Assembly: GCF_900143005.1 (NCBI RefSeq)
Contig: NZ_FRCS01000008.1
Coordinates: 347,654-411,653, forward strand
Length of the DNA stretch: 64,000 bases
Source: Cryptosporangium aurantiacum
Lineage (GTDB): Bacteria; Actinomycetota; Actinomycetes; Mycobacteriales; Cryptosporangiaceae
Direction of reading: 5' to 3'
A program made the translations under genes and the position numbers. Positions 43,161 to 52,092 of this stretch are shown piece after piece (the first letter of the stretch is position 1; each line of letters opens with the position of its first letter). The notes beneath the pieces were generated by a model. The model saw nothing but the letters and a program-made list of their open reading frames with translations, had not been told where the DNA came from and ran no database searches.

Positions 43161-43610
43161 CTAGGAGGACGGCTTTTCCTCGCGCTTCTCCTCGCTTGCT
43201 CGTTTCTCGGCGAGCCCCCACATGAACACGAAACAGCCGGGGATGTGCGGCGCGCCGGTCGCCGCCCAGCGGCGCTGGAACTCGCTCGGGCTCTCCCCCA
43301 CGATCTCGCGGAACCGGCTGCTGAACGAGCCGAGGCTGGCGAAGCCGACCGCCGTGCAGACCTCGGTGACGGTCAGGTTCGTGGCCCGGAGCAGGTCCTG
43401 GGCGCGCTCCACCCGGCGCTGCGAGACGTACGCGGCGGGTGAGAGCCCGTAGGTCGCGGTGAACATCCGCTGGAAGTAGTACTTGCTGAGCCCGGCGACC
43501 GCTGCCAGCGCGTCCAGGTCGAGCGGTTCGCGGTAGTGCCGGTCGGCGTGGTCGCGCGCTCGGCGCAGGTGCACGAGCAGGTCGCCCGGTGCGCGGCGCG
43601 GTCCGTTCAC
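43161..43610 (-). CDS. AraC-family helix-turn-helix regulator
   Basis: This short protein of 149 residues is almost only the AraC DNA-binding domain. It has ARDHADRHYREPLDLDALAAVAGLSKYYFQRMFTATYGLSPAAYVSQRRVERAQDLL and then LTVTEVCTAVGFASLGSFSSRFREIVGESPSEFQRR. It lacks the sensor domain of long AraC proteins, so it may act constitutively or through a partner. The start is a GTG at 43610. The VOC gene follows after 9 bp and is its likely co-regulated partner. A 14-bp hairpin separates it from the HNH gene upstream. Confidence 0.92.
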   Translation of the reverse strand: MNGPRRAPGDLLVHLRRARDHADRHYREPLDLDALAAVAGLSKYYFQRMFTATYGLSPAAYVSQRRVERAQDLLRATNLTVTEVCTAVGFASLGSFSSRFREIVGESPSEFQRRWAATGAPHIPGCFVFMWGLAEKRASEEKREEKPSS

Positions 43611-43624
43611 GCGTACAAACTAGT

Positions 43625-43657
43625 CCGGCGGGCCCGGGATTCGCCCGGGCCCGCCGG
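43625..43657 (-). terminator. 14-bp perfect hairpin after the HNH gene
   Basis: CCGGCGGGCCCGGG pairs perfectly with CCCGGGCCCGCCGG around a 5-nt loop (ATTCG). It begins 3 bases after the HNH stop on the minus strand and lies upstream of the AraC gene, so it should end the HNH transcript. No U-run is present. Confidence 0.8.
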
Positions 43658-43659
43658 CC

Positions 43660-44097
43660 TCACTTTCCGAGCGCCGCCCAGGTGGGCGCCGCCGGGATGA
43701 TCTGCAACGGCATCCGGGCCTCGCTCGGCGTCCGGTCGCCCTTGCGGTGGTTACACGGGCCGCACGCGGCGACCGTGTTCGTCCAGGTGTTGGCGCCGCC
43801 ACGCGAGCGCGGCAGCACGTGATCGACGGTGGAGGCCGGGCGTCCGCAGTAGGCGCAGCGCCTGCCGTCGCGGACCAGCACGCCGGGCCGGGTCCAGGCC
43901 GGGCCGCGGTTGTGCCGCCAGCGGGTCACCACGTACGTGACCAGCCGCACCACTCGCGGGGCCGGGTAGGTGCCGACGAGCCGGCCGGGGTGGGACTCGT
44001 GCACCTCGGCGACTCTGCGCACGAGCATCCGGACGGCGTGCCGGAAGCTGACCCGGTGCAGCGGGCCGAGGTCGGCGTTCAGTACGAGGACGTCCAC
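43660..44097 (-). CDS. HNH endonuclease family protein
   Basis: The GTG at 44097 follows AAGGGAG and starts the conserved protein (VDVLVLNADLGPLHRVSF); the open frame continues to 44484 but across a terminator. The 145-residue product has an HNH zinc/metal fold: RRCAYCGRPASTVDHVLPRSRGGANTWTNTVAACGPCNHRKGDRTP, with two CxxC knuckles and the catalytic DH. This HNH type is widespread as a single gene in actinobacteria; its DNA target is unknown. Its leader contains a promoter and intrinsic terminator, so expression is probably controlled by read-through. Confidence 0.92.
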   Translation of the reverse strand: MDVLVLNADLGPLHRVSFRHAVRMLVRRVAEVHESHPGRLVGTYPAPRVVRLVTYVVTRWRHNRGPAWTRPGVLVRDGRRCAYCGRPASTVDHVLPRSRGGANTWTNTVAACGPCNHRKGDRTPSEARMPLQIIPAAPTWAALGK

Positions 44098-44268
44098 CGG
44101 GTCTCCCTTCGTCGATCGGTGTGTCGTTTGAGGTGCCGGGGTGGGACGGCGCACCTGCCTCGTTGTGCGGGTGGCCATTCCCGCCGGCGAGCCGCGACGA
44201 CGCGTCAGGTCGCAGCCGGCCCGAGGCTTGCACTGTCCGTTCCCGGCACCGGTCCTTGGTGAGAGCGC

Positions 44269-44308
44269 AAAACAAAAAGCCGCCTCATTCGGCATCCGAA
44301 AGGGCGGC
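44269..44308 (-). terminator. Intrinsic terminator in the HNH leader
   Basis: On the minus strand, GCCGCC (44308-44303) and GGCGGC (44284-44279) enclose an inner TTCGG-ATG-CCGAA hairpin. TTTTTGTTTT (44278-44269) follows. The stem plus U-run is a textbook Rho-independent terminator, rare in such a GC-rich genome. It lies about 170 bp upstream of the HNH start and about 130 bp downstream of a promoter. Confidence 0.85.
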
Positions 44309-44400
44309 GAGAAGAGCGCGGAATTCGCCGCTACTCCCGCCGATGTCCCAGCTCGAAGCCGGTGCACATAATGGTTCCTGCCCTTCGTTCCGCGCTGACG
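44269..44400 (-). ncRNA. Putative ~130-nt leader RNA or small RNA upstream of HNH
   Basis: A promoter ending at 44407 and the intrinsic terminator at 44308-44269 delimit an RNA of about 130 nt with no convincing ORF. Near its 5' end, GGTTCC and GGAACC segments about 22 nt apart can pair. It could be an independent small RNA, or an attenuated leader whose read-through expresses the HNH gene. I could not match it to a known riboswitch or sRNA class. Confidence 0.5.
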
Positions 44401-44406
44401 GGAACC

Positions 44407-44435
44407 ACCGTAGAGACCGCCGGATGAGGCGACAA
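44407..44435 (-). promoter_or_regulatory. Sigma-A-type promoter for the HNH leader RNA
   Basis: On the minus strand TTGTCG (-35, 44435-44430), a 17-bp spacer and TACGGT (-10, 44412-44407) match the actinobacterial housekeeping pattern TTGNCN-N17-TANNNT. Transcription would start near 44400. Confidence 0.6.
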
Positions 44436-44461
44436 TTGAATTTGCGACGAGCGGAGGCCCG

Positions 44462-44920
44462 ATGACCGACGACACCCTGAGCATCCAGGAGCGGCTCTAT
44501 CCGAAGCTGCCGTGCTTCGGCTGCGGCCACGGCAACCCGAAGGGGCTGAAACTGCGGAGTTACCCCGCCGATGGCCACGTCAGTGCGGCGTTCACCCCGT
44601 GGCCGGAGCACGACAACGGCCTCGGCTATCTCAACGGCGGCATCATCTCCACCGTGCTCGACTGCCACAGCGCGGCGGCGGTGATGCTGGAGGCCGAGCG
44701 GCGCGGCTGGCCACCGCTGCCCGGCGCGGCGCTGGCGTACGTCACCGCCGGGCTCGACGTCCGGTATCTGCGTCCGGCCCCGCTCACCGAGACCGTCGAG
44801 TTGCGAGCCGTCGTCGCGTCGGCCACCGAGGCGGAGATGACCGTCGAGGTGGAGCTGGTCTGGGACAGCAAGACGCGGGCGGCCGCGACCGCGCTGTGGA
44901 AGCGCTGGCGTCCGCGGTAG
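44462..44920 (+). CDS. PaaI-like hotdog-fold thioesterase
   Basis: The 152-residue protein has the hotdog thioesterase layout. It opens with LPCFGCGHGNPKGLKLRSY, a Cys-containing start typical of this subgroup. GLGYLNGGIISTVLDCHSAAAVML is the active-site helix with the conserved Gly-Gly and Asp. The last strands are TVELRAVVASATEAEMTVEVELV. Members hydrolyse acyl-CoA thioesters, such as phenylacetyl- or other aromatic/acyl-CoAs. It is divergent from the HNH leader, with promoters in the shared gap. Confidence 0.88.
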   Translation: MTDDTLSIQERLYPKLPCFGCGHGNPKGLKLRSYPADGHVSAAFTPWPEHDNGLGYLNGGIISTVLDCHSAAAVMLEAERRGWPPLPGAALAYVTAGLDVRYLRPAPLTETVELRAVVASATEAEMTVEVELVWDSKTRAAATALWKRWRPR

Positions 44921-45055
44921 CGGGTCGGCACTTCCTCCGTCCGGCTGTCATGCAGGTGCCCCAACCGGTTGGGCAGCGGCCAAAAGCCACCCGCCCGGTC
45001 CTCCCCCGGGGCCAGGATGAGCACCTGCCGTGGTAGTCGTGGTCCGGGGGTACCC

Positions 45056-46165
45056 ATGACGAGGTCGAGAACTCTCGTCGCCGGCCTGGTCGTGGCGGTG
45101 GCGGCGTCCGCCTGCCAGACGTCCGCCGACGAGCGGGACGCCGCGCCCCAGGAGGCCGTTCCGCGGCTCGCGGTGGCCGACGGCGCCGGCGTCCGGATCC
45201 GTGACTCCACCGGCACGTTCACGACCGTCGCGCCGGTTCCGTCGGGCTGGCGTGTCGAGAGCCTGATCTGGTCCGGTGACGGCGAGCGGCTCGCGTGGCT
45301 GGCCGTGCAGACCACGACCGGGACGACCCGGGTCGGCGAAGCACCGGTCACCGGCGGCGCGGTTCGGCAGTGGACGTGTGACCCGCGCTGCGGCGCGGTC
45401 GCGTGGCACGGCGACGAACTGATCTCCGACGCCGCGGAGCCCGTCGACACCGTGAACCGCTACCCCGACTCCGGTTCGCCGCAGCCGCTGCAGCTCTCCG
45501 GTCTGTCCGTGGATCTGGGCGGCGACCGCCCGGTGTTGTCGCTGCTGGTGGGCAGCGCGGACGGCGTGTTCGTGGCCACGGCCGCGGCGCCGGGCGGCTC
45601 CAGCGCCATCCACCGGGTGAACGCCGACGGCACGGCGGCAGGCGTCCACGACACCGGCGCCGAGGCCACGCCGCGGCACGGCACGCTCAGTGCGGACGGG
45701 TCGCAGCTGGCATACGCGGTCGACCGGACGGTCACCGGCTGTCCCGCTACCGAGACCGTCGTCCTGGTCGACCTCGCGTCCGGCCAGGGATCCCCGATCG
45801 CACCACCGCTCTCCGCGGTGCCGCAGTTCGTCTCCGACCTCTGGTTCGACGAGGCGGGGACGGTCTACGCGTCCCTTCTGGAGGGTCCGGGCCCGTGCGC
45901 GGCGACGCCCGCGAGCAGGCCGACCGCCTCGGCGACCGCGCAGGTCCACCGCCGGGACGGCACGGTGTGGCGCAGCACCGGCGCACGGGCGCGCCAGGGC
46001 GCCGACCTCGGCGACGGGCGCACGGCGTTGCTGACCGGTCCGTCGACGGTGGCGCCGGACGGGGTCCACGGGTCGCCGCCGGGTGCGTTGACGCTGTCGG
46101 ACTCCGCTGGTAGCGACCAGGTTCTGGCCAAAGCAGTCACCGCGTTCGCCGTCGCGCCCAGCTGA
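45056..46165 (+). CDS. Secreted lipoprotein with WD40/propeller-like repeats
   Basis: The ATG at 45056 begins a lipoprotein signal (MTRSRTLVAGLVVAVAASAC) with the lipobox ending ASAC, so Cys20 is predicted to be lipidated. The mature ~350 residues consist of beta-rich repeats (VRIRDSTGTFTTVAPVPSGWRVESLIWSGDGERLAW; TLSADGSQLAYAVDRT) that look like a TolB/WD40-type propeller. No enzymatic residues are seen. It probably sits on the outer face of the membrane as a sensor or scaffold. It is monocistronic and followed by a palindromic hairpin. Confidence 0.8.
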   Translation: MTRSRTLVAGLVVAVAASACQTSADERDAAPQEAVPRLAVADGAGVRIRDSTGTFTTVAPVPSGWRVESLIWSGDGERLAWLAVQTTTGTTRVGEAPVTGGAVRQWTCDPRCGAVAWHGDELISDAAEPVDTVNRYPDSGSPQPLQLSGLSVDLGGDRPVLSLLVGSADGVFVATAAAPGGSSAIHRVNADGTAAGVHDTGAEATPRHGTLSADGSQLAYAVDRTVTGCPATETVVLVDLASGQGSPIAPPLSAVPQFVSDLWFDEAGTVYASLLEGPGPCAATPASRPTASATAQVHRRDGTVWRSTGARARQGADLGDGRTALLTGPSTVAPDGVHGSPPGALTLSDSAGSDQVLAKAVTAFAVAPS

Positions 46166-46168
46166 TCC

Positions 46169-46184
46169 CTGGGCGGCCGCCCAG
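46169..46184. terminator. Palindromic hairpin after the lipoprotein gene
   Basis: CTGGGCGGCCGCCCAG is a perfect 16-bp palindrome 3 bases after the stop. It can form a short GC hairpin and likely ends the transcript. Confidence 0.55.
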
Positions 46185-46286
46185 CCTGATTACCCACTGT
46201 GCTCACCGGACGCCCCTCTTCCGATTTGATTCCTGGGCGCAGAATGTGAATACGGGGGTGGGCCGATCACTGGGGTGGGGGGACCG

Positions 46287-47120
46287 ATGTCGCAAGACCC
46301 TGTGTTATCCGTTTGGTACCTGTATGAGCCGGAGGAAGTCTATTCCTTCGTCAAGGAAGGCGACCGCATCACGTTCGGTCGCGACGACAAATGCGATCTC
46401 ATCATTTTTTCGGCGATCAACGGAGAGTCACTGTCACGCGTCGCCGGACGGATCTGGCGTATGGAGGGGGAACTCTGGGTTCGCAACCTGTCGGAGAAGC
46501 ACGAACTGTGGATCACCCAACCGGGGATGCCACCGCAACCGCCGCTGCCACCGCGCGACCCGGCCCGGCCCGATCCCGGGGCGGCCCAATCGATCCCCGG
46601 TGACCTGGCGTACGTCCGGGGCCCGGACGGTTGCGTGCTCGTCGTCGCTCAGCAGCGGATCGAGCCGGCGCTGCCGACCGTGCTCGACGACCGTCCGACG
46701 ACGAGCCTCCCGCCGGTTCCGACCGAGCTGAGACCGGTGGCCGCCGCGCTCTGCGAACCGCTGCTGCGCGGCAAACAACTGCCCGCCTCGTACGAGGAGG
46801 TGCAGCGCAGGCTCGCCACCAGGAGCCGCAAGCAGATCCGCGACCAGGTGCGCCGGCTCTGCGACCTCTACTTCACCGAGGTCCCCGATCTGCGGGAACG
46901 GGTGGAGGCACGGCGGCGCCTGGAGGAGCAGGAGCTCGGGCTTCCCGCCGCGCCGAGCGTCGTCCACAAAGGCATTCGGGTGTTCGCACCCGCGCCGGAG
47001 ACCGACGAGGACGTCGAGGTCAGCCGTCGCCGGGCGCTGACCCTGCCGGACTACTACGAGGTGGCGCACCTGCTCGTACGCCGCCGCTCGATCACCGCCG
47101 AGGACCTGCGGCTGCTCTGA
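46287..47120 (+). CDS. FHA-domain protein with C-terminal winged-helix-like region
   Basis: The 277-residue protein has an N-terminal FHA-like domain (residues ~25-125). It contains EGDRITFGRDDKCDLIIFSA, LSRVAGRIWRMEGELWVRNLSEKHELWI and later DGCVLVVAQQR. FHA domains bind phosphothreonine, usually on partners of Ser/Thr kinases. A linker with Pro repeats leads to a helical C-terminal part (LPASYEEVQRRLATRSRKQIRDQVRRLCDLYF) resembling winged-helix DNA-binding modules of FHA proteins. No kinase gene is adjacent, but the giant kinase at 6649-12009 is a possible partner. A strong hairpin follows. Confidence 0.82.
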   Translation: MSQDPVLSVWYLYEPEEVYSFVKEGDRITFGRDDKCDLIIFSAINGESLSRVAGRIWRMEGELWVRNLSEKHELWITQPGMPPQPPLPPRDPARPDPGAAQSIPGDLAYVRGPDGCVLVVAQQRIEPALPTVLDDRPTTSLPPVPTELRPVAAALCEPLLRGKQLPASYEEVQRRLATRSRKQIRDQVRRLCDLYFTEVPDLRERVEARRRLEEQELGLPAAPSVVHKGIRVFAPAPETDEDVEVSRRRALTLPDYYEVAHLLVRRRSITAEDLRLL

Positions 47121-47127
47121 ACGCAAA

Positions 47128-47157
47128 GCGGGGTGCCGCCGGAAGGCGGCACCCCGC
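47128..47157. terminator. 13-bp perfect hairpin, bidirectional terminator
   Basis: GCGGGGTGCCGCC and GGCGGCACCCCGC pair perfectly around a GGAA tetraloop, between the convergent FHA gene and the EF-G-like gene. An A-run before the stem (AAA at 47125-47127) gives a short U-run for the leftward transcript. Confidence 0.85.
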
Positions 47158-47163
47158 GTCGCG

Positions 47164-49173
47164 TCAGGCCGGTACCTGCGCGTAGCCGGCCGGACGTGTG
47201 CTGAACGTGCCGCGGCCCTGGCTGCGGCTCCGCAGCCGGGTCGCGTACCCGAACAGCCCGGACAGCGGCACGACCGCCGTCACGACGACGGTCCCACCGC
47301 GGGTCGCCGAGTCGGTGACCCGGGCGCGACGCGCGGTCAGGTCACCGAGCACGCTGCCCACGGCGCCCTCGGGCACGGTCACCGTGACCTCGACGACCGG
47401 CTCGAGCACGGCGGTGACGCACGCCCGCAGCGCCGCCCGCAGCGCGAGCTTGCCGGCGGTGCGGAACGCGAACTCCGAGGAGTCCTTGGAGTGCGTCGCG
47501 CCGTCGGTGAGCCGCACCCGGGCGCCGATGACCGGATGCCCGTGCGGACCCTCGGCCAGCGCGTCCCGGCAGCCGGCCTCGACCGCCCGGACGTACTCGC
47601 GCGGCACCCGGCCACCGACCACCGACGACGTGAACTCGAAGTCCTCGCCCGGCGAGACGTCGAGCACCACGACCGCGAACTGACCCGCGCCGCCGTCCTG
47701 CTTGACGTGCCGATACGTGAACCCCTCGGTGCCGGAGACCACGGTCTCCCGGTACGCCACCTGCGGCCGGCCGACGTTGACCGCGAGACCGTAGTCCCGG
47801 CGCAGCTTCTCCACCGCCACCTCGAGGTGGAGTTCCCCCATGCCGGAGAGCAGCGTCTGCCCGGTCTCCCGATCCGTGCGGACGCGAAGCGCCGGGTCTT
47901 CCTCCACCGACCGGGCCAGCGCGGTGGCCAGCCGTTCGGTGTCGGTGCCCCGCCGAGCCTCGACCGCCATCGACACCACCGGTTCCGGTGACGTCGGCGG
48001 TTCCAGCAGCAGCGGCGCGTTCGGTGCGCACAGCGTCGCGCCGGTCGCGGCGGCCTTCGGACCGACCAGCGCCACGATGTCGCCGGCACCAGCGCGCGGC
48101 ACCTCGGTGTGCCGGTCCGCCTGCACCCGGAGGATCCGGCTGATCCGTTCGGTGCGTCCGGTTGCGGCGTCCAGCACGTGTCCTCCCTTCGCGAGCGTGC
48201 CCGCGTACACGCGGACGTAGGTCAGCCGACCGGTGGGGGTCGCGGACACTTTGAACACGAGCCCGGCGAACGGTGCCTCCGGATCGGCCGGACGCTCCTC
48301 GTCGTGCCCCTGCCAGGTACCGCGCACCGCGGGCACGTCCAGCGGCGACGGCAGGTAGGCCACGACCGCGTCGAGCAGCGGCTCGATGCCCCGGTTGCGG
48401 TACGCCGACCCGCACAGCACGACCAGCCCCGCGCCGGTGCGGGTCAGGTCGCGCAGCGCTGCGGTCAGCGTCGCCTCGGAGAGGTTCGGGAACTCCTCCA
48501 ACGCGAGCGGATGCAACTCGGCCACGGCCTCTTCCAGACGTCTCCTCCGCGCGTCGGCTTCCTCCCGCAGCTGATCCGGGATCGGGCCGCGCTTCAGCTC
48601 GTCCTCCCAGGTCAACGACCGCATCGCCACCAGGTCGACGACGCCGGTGAAACCGTCTTCCCGGCCGATCGGCAGCTGCACGACGAGCGGCACCGCGGAC
48701 AGCCTCGTCCGGATCGACTCGACCGCGGCGTCGAGGTCCGCGCCCGCCCGGTCGAGCTTGTTGACGAACGCGATCCGCGGCACGCCGTACCGGTCGGCCT
48801 GCCGCCAGACCGACTCGCTCTGCGGCTCGACGCCGGCCACGCCGTCGAACACCGCGACGGCCCCGTCGAGCACCCGCAGCGACCGTTCCACCTCGACCGA
48901 GAAGTCGACGTGGCCGGGCGTGTCGATCAGATTCAGGCGGTGGTCGTCCCAGACGCAGCTGACCGCGGCCGAGAAGATCGTGATCCCGCGGTCGCGCTCC
49001 TGCGGGTCGAAGTCGGTGACGGTGGTGCCGTCGTGCACCTCGCCCCGCTTGTAGGTGGTACCGGTCGCATAGAGGATCCGTTCGGTGGTGGTGGTCTTGC
49101 CGGCATCGACGTGGGCGAGAATGCCCAGGTTGCGGACGCGGGCGAGGGTTTCGGTGGTGCGTACGGCGCGCAT
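47164..49173 (-). CDS. EF-G-like translational GTPase (second-copy/ribosome-protection type)
   Basis: The ATG at 49173 follows GGAAGG; the open frame reaches 49962, but that extension is leader RNA. The 669-residue GTPase has G1 [15 protein letters not shown], switch [12 protein letters not shown]3 [17 protein letters not shown] and G4 [12 protein letters not shown] domains II-V follow ([28 protein letters not shown]). It is shorter than main EF-G (~700) and lies outside an rpsL/rpsG/tuf operon, so it is a paralogue. Actinobacterial paralogues of this kind include ribosome-rescue, stress or tetracycline-protection factors. A leader peptide and stem-loops upstream indicate that expression responds to ribosome status. 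Confidence 0.9.
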   Translation of the reverse strand: MRAVRTTETLARVRNLGILAHVDAGKTTTTERILYATGTTYKRGEVHDGTTVTDFDPQERDRGITIFSAAVSCVWDDHRLNLIDTPGHVDFSVEVERSLRVLDGAVAVFDGVAGVEPQSESVWRQADRYGVPRIAFVNKLDRAGADLDAAVESIRTRLSAVPLVVQLPIGREDGFTGVVDLVAMRSLTWEDELKRGPIPDQLREEADARRRRLEEAVAELHPLALEEFPNLSEATLTAALRDLTRTGAGLVVLCGSAYRNRGIEPLLDAVVAYLPSPLDVPAVRGTWQGHDEERPADPEAPFAGLVFKVSATPTGRLTYVRVYAGTLAKGGHVLDAATGRTERISRILRVQADRHTEVPRAGAGDIVALVGPKAAATGATLCAPNAPLLLEPPTSPEPVVSMAVEARRGTDTERLATALARSVEEDPALRVRTDRETGQTLLSGMGELHLEVAVEKLRRDYGLAVNVGRPQVAYRETVVSGTEGFTYRHVKQDGGAGQFAVVVLDVSPGEDFEFTSSVVGGRVPREYVRAVEAGCRDALAEGPHGHPVIGARVRLTDGATHSKDSSEFAFRTAGKLALRAALRACVTAVLEPVVEVTVTVPEGAVGSVLGDLTARRARVTDSATRGGTVVVTAVVPLSGLFGYATRLRSRSQGRGTFSTRPAGYAQVPA

Positions 49174-49184
49174 GGCCTTCCGGC

Positions 49185-49283
49185 CCTCTCTGGTTGCTCT
49201 GCCAGAACTGCGCAATGTGGACGCCCGGCGAGAGGCGTTCTCGCGGGTGGGCGTCCGTTCTTCCGGTATCAGCCGCGCGGCTG
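49185..49283 (-). promoter_or_regulatory. Stem-loops in the EF-G-like leader
   Basis: Leftward RNA has two hairpins after the leader peptide. The first is a 14-nt palindrome CAGCCGCGCGGCTG (49283-49270) covering the peptide's last codons and stop. The second is a long stem (GGACGCCC/GGGCGTCC plus inner GCGAGA/TCTCGC, 49256-49219). CCTCTC inside the second stem (49235-49230) could alternatively pair with GAGAGG (49190-49185), adjacent to the EF-G ribosome site. Two exclusive folds would allow ribosome-dependent switching; this is inferred. Confidence 0.6.
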
Positions 49284-49361
49284 GAACACCGGGCTCACCG
49301 AAGACACCAGGATCACCTCGAACAACGACCGGGGGACGATGACAGCGGTGCGGTAGCGCAC
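49269..49361 (-). CDS. Leader peptide (30 aa) upstream of the EF-G-like gene
   Basis: A GTG at 49361-49359 follows GGGGAG with 6-nt spacing and opens a 30-codon ORF ending at TGA 49271-49269. The peptide starts [16 protein letters not shown] and ends VSPVFQPRG. It is encoded between the putative promoter (-10 TACGGT at 49422-49417) and the EF-G start, with its last codons inside a palindrome. That arrangement is typical of drug- or stress-inducible ribosome-mediated attenuation, known for several ribosome-protection and rRNA-methylase genes. The peptide sequence itself is not one I recognise. Confidence 0.55.
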   Translation of the reverse strand: MRYRTAVIVPRSLFEVILVSSVSPVFQPRG

Positions 49362-49393
49362 GGCCGGCTCCCCTCGTTTCGAGTCCTGATACA

Positions 49394-49445
49394 GCGCCTG
49401 TCCAGGCGCGTTTCGCACCGTAGCCACCCCGCGCAACCCTCGCCA
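49394..49445 (-). promoter_or_regulatory. Putative promoter and inverted repeat of the EF-G-like gene
   Basis: On the minus strand, TACGGT (49422-49417) is a good -10 box; a weak TGGCGA lies 17 bp further upstream. Just downstream is the inverted repeat GCGCCTG-GA-CAGGCGC (49409-49394). It could be a 5' hairpin of the mRNA or an operator. Confidence 0.45.
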
Positions 49446-49515
49446 CCGATTTGTCGGGTAGCTGGCTCACGCGTACCGCCGCTCGTTCGGCGCGCCGCCG
49501 TCTACGGTCGGTGTC

Positions 49516-50094
49516 ATGACGGCCGACCTGCGTCCTCCCGCCGAGATCCTGTGCGGGCTCATCCGGGACGTGTCCGACGACCAGCTCACGACCCGGACGC
49601 CCTGCGGCGGCATCCCCGTCGGTGAGCTGCTCGACCACATCGACACGTTTGCGGTCGCGTTCACCGGAGCCGCCACGAAGTCCGTCGACCCGGGCCCGCC
49701 GCCGACCCCAGACGTGTCGCACCTCGGCGACGACTGGCGCGACCGAATCCCCACCCGCCTGACCGCACTCGCCGACGCCTGGGCTGCGCCGGAGTCCCGC
49801 AGCGGCCACACCAGCGCCGGCGGCCTCCCGATGGCCGCCGACGAGGCCGCGGCCGTCGCGCTCAACGAAGTGCTCGTCCACGGCTGGGACCTGGCCGTCG
49901 CCCTCGGCCGCCGCTACCCGGGCGACGACCCGGCGCTGGCTGACGCCGTGCGCGCCGCCCATGCGTGGGTGGACGCGATCGCCGCCTCGAGCCCCGACGG
50001 AATCCCCGGGCTGTTCGGTCCGAGGGTGAAGGTCCCGGCCGACGCGCCGCTCTTCGACCAGCTCATCGCCGCCACCGGCCGCGTCCCACGCTGA
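49516..50094 (+). CDS. TIGR03086-type DinB-like (mycothiol family) protein
   Basis: The 192-residue protein has the DinB/MDMPI-type helical bundle: [25 protein letters not shown] with the first His ligand, [20 protein letters not shown] with the conserved LVHGWDLA(R) motif, and a C-terminal [23 protein letters not shown]. The last segment is diagnostic for the TIGR03086 family. These proteins bind a metal and are thought to use mycothiol. It is divergent from the EF-G-like leader and convergent with the PAP2 fusion gene. Substrate is unknown. Confidence 0.88.
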   Translation: MTADLRPPAEILCGLIRDVSDDQLTTRTPCGGIPVGELLDHIDTFAVAFTGAATKSVDPGPPPTPDVSHLGDDWRDRIPTRLTALADAWAAPESRSGHTSAGGLPMAADEAAAVALNEVLVHGWDLAVALGRRYPGDDPALADAVRAAHAWVDAIAASSPDGIPGLFGPRVKVPADAPLFDQLIAATGRVPR

Positions 50095-50095
50095 G

Positions 50096-51880
50096 CTAGG
50101 GTCGGGCCCGCACCGCCCACGGCAGGAACAGCACCGCCGCCACGGCGGTCAGCCCCTGAGCGTCCACCACGAAGTGCCAGAACACCGGGTGAGCAGCACC
50201 CGCGCGCAGACCGGCCGCGCCGATCGAGGGAAGGCTGACCGTCAGCAGCACCGCCCAGACCGCGGCAGGCACGTAGCGGCGCGCCGCCACCAGCGCGGAC
50301 AGCGGCAGCACCAGCCACACCAGATGATGCACCCAGGATATCGGCGATACCGCGACCGACAGCGCCGCGAGCACGCCGACCGCGCCGAGTCGGTTTCCGT
50401 CGCGCTCGAGCCGGCGGGCGCCGAGCGTCGCCACCGCCACGAGTAGTAGCGCGGACGCGAGCCAGAGCAGGGACACGGTGTGGTCGGGGAGGCCGGTGCG
50501 CAGCAGCATGCCGCGCACCGATTGGTTGCCGACGACGTCGTTGGCGCCGAACCGGTCCGAGTCCCAGAGCGCGCGCCAAAGGTACTCTGCGGCGCTGGGC
50601 CAGAGCAGCAACAGCCCGGCGAGGGTGGCGCCGACCGCGGTCACGGTCACGGTCATGAACGTCCGCCAGCGACGGGTGACGAGCAGCCACGGGACGAACA
50701 CCGCCGGGGTCAGCTTCACCGCGATCGCGACGCCCAGACCGATCCCCTCCCGGCGGTGCCGGCGAAGGAGATCAACCGCGACCAGCAACACCAGAAACAG
50801 CCCCACCTGCCCGAACCGGAGGTGGCTGCGGACCGGCGCGGACACCAGGAGCAGCGCCAGCGTCAACGGCAACCCGATCCGCGCGACGACCGGCTGCATG
50901 GCGAACCGCGCCACGCCCACCAGCGCGGCCAGCGACGCCGCCACCCACAGCACCTGCAACAGCCCGAGCGGCACCCGGGACAGCGGTTCGCTGAGCACCG
51001 CGGCGAACGGCGGGTAAGTGAACGGCATGTCGAACACCGTGCGGAACTCGTAGACGTCCGAGCCGGTCCCCGCGGTGCTGCCGGCGCCGTAGTAGACGAG
51101 CAGGTCCTTCATCCGATCGTCGCCGGACACCAGGAACAGCGGCACCAGCGGAACCAGCAGCGCGAGCCCCGGCAACACCCAGGCGCCCCGCGACGTGGTC
51201 AGCCACCGCGGAGGGCCCGACGGCTCGAGGACGGGCGCACGGACCCCACCGACCGGCGCCGGCCACGCCGCCACCGCGGCGAGCACCATGACGCCCAGCG
51301 CCCACCCGGCCACCACGTCGGTGACCCAGTGCAACCCCAGCACGACCCGGCTCAGCCCCACCGCGACGCCCACGATCCCGACGAGCCAGAACAGGCGCGG
51401 TCGCCGGAACTCGCGCGCCACCAGGCCCCACCCCAGCACGGCCGCCATCGCGTGCCCGGACGAGAACGAGCCGGAGCCGTCCAGCGGCGTCGGGCGAACC
51501 AGCGTCACGAACGTGACCGCTTCGATCATCTGCGCGACGGCCAGCACGACCAGCGGCACCACCGCACGGCGCCACGACGACCCCGACGAAACGCGCACGA
51601 ACGCCAGCACGGCGAGCACCGGATAGAGCACCGCGCCCGAACCCAGCTGTGTCACCGCGCCGGCGAGGTCGGACCCCGGCGACGACAACACACGCCCAAC
51701 GGCCAGGTCGACACCGAGCGGGCGGCCACCGACCCCGAGCACCGGTACGAGCACCGCAGCCAGCACCACCGCACCGACCAGGAACGGCACCTGCAACGAG
51801 GCCCCGAACGGCGACCACGAGGGAGCCCGGAACGGCACCCGGGATGACCCCGCGAGCGGCGTCCGCAATGAAGTACGCAT
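50096..51880 (-). CDS. PAP2 phosphatase - GT87 glycosyltransferase fusion membrane protein
   Basis: This 594-residue polytopic membrane protein joins two enzyme types. Residues ~30-205 are PAP2-like: [20 protein letters not shown] and [13 protein letters not shown] hold the RP, SGH and SR...H...D motifs of lipid phosphatases. The Lys of the first motif is replaced. From ~225 onward it is a GT87-type polyprenol-phosphate-mannose-dependent glycosyltransferase, with [21 protein letters not shown] and [21 protein letters not shown] near the first loop. The fusion suggests linked processing of a lipid-sugar intermediate, perhaps in envelope glycan or lipoglycan assembly. Confidence 0.85.
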   Translation of the reverse strand: MRTSLRTPLAGSSRVPFRAPSWSPFGASLQVPFLVGAVVLAAVLVPVLGVGGRPLGVDLAVGRVLSSPGSDLAGAVTQLGSGAVLYPVLAVLAFVRVSSGSSWRRAVVPLVVLAVAQMIEAVTFVTLVRPTPLDGSGSFSSGHAMAAVLGWGLVAREFRRPRLFWLVGIVGVAVGLSRVVLGLHWVTDVVAGWALGVMVLAAVAAWPAPVGGVRAPVLEPSGPPRWLTTSRGAWVLPGLALLVPLVPLFLVSGDDRMKDLLVYYGAGSTAGTGSDVYEFRTVFDMPFTYPPFAAVLSEPLSRVPLGLLQVLWVAASLAALVGVARFAMQPVVARIGLPLTLALLLVSAPVRSHLRFGQVGLFLVLLVAVDLLRRHRREGIGLGVAIAVKLTPAVFVPWLLVTRRWRTFMTVTVTAVGATLAGLLLLWPSAAEYLWRALWDSDRFGANDVVGNQSVRGMLLRTGLPDHTVSLLWLASALLLVAVATLGARRLERDGNRLGAVGVLAALSVAVSPISWVHHLVWLVLPLSALVAARRYVPAAVWAVLLTVSLPSIGAAGLRAGAAHPVFWHFVVDAQGLTAVAAVLFLPWAVRARP

Positions 51881-52092
51881 TCGCTGCAGGGTCCCATCCT
51901 GCAGCCACCATCGCGGTCGTCAACCCGACCGAGCGACTCGCATACTGAGCGCAGCGCCCCGGACCGCCGGATTCGGTCCCGCATTCAACCGAACGCACCA
52001 GTCATCCGTAGTTCAGTCGGACCTGGCAGTCTGACCGACGTCGACTAACGATTGCATCGATACAGACGGCCGCAGCACGAGAGGGATCGACG

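Noticed and set aside
43660..44484. Long 274-codon version of the HNH protein
   Set aside because: The extra frame spans a promoter and an intrinsic terminator, and the conserved protein starts at the GTG at 44097 with a ribosome site.
47164..49962. 932-codon version of the EF-G-like protein
   Set aside because: The canonical EF-G N-terminus starts at 49173; the extension covers the leader peptide, hairpins and the divergent DinB-like gene.
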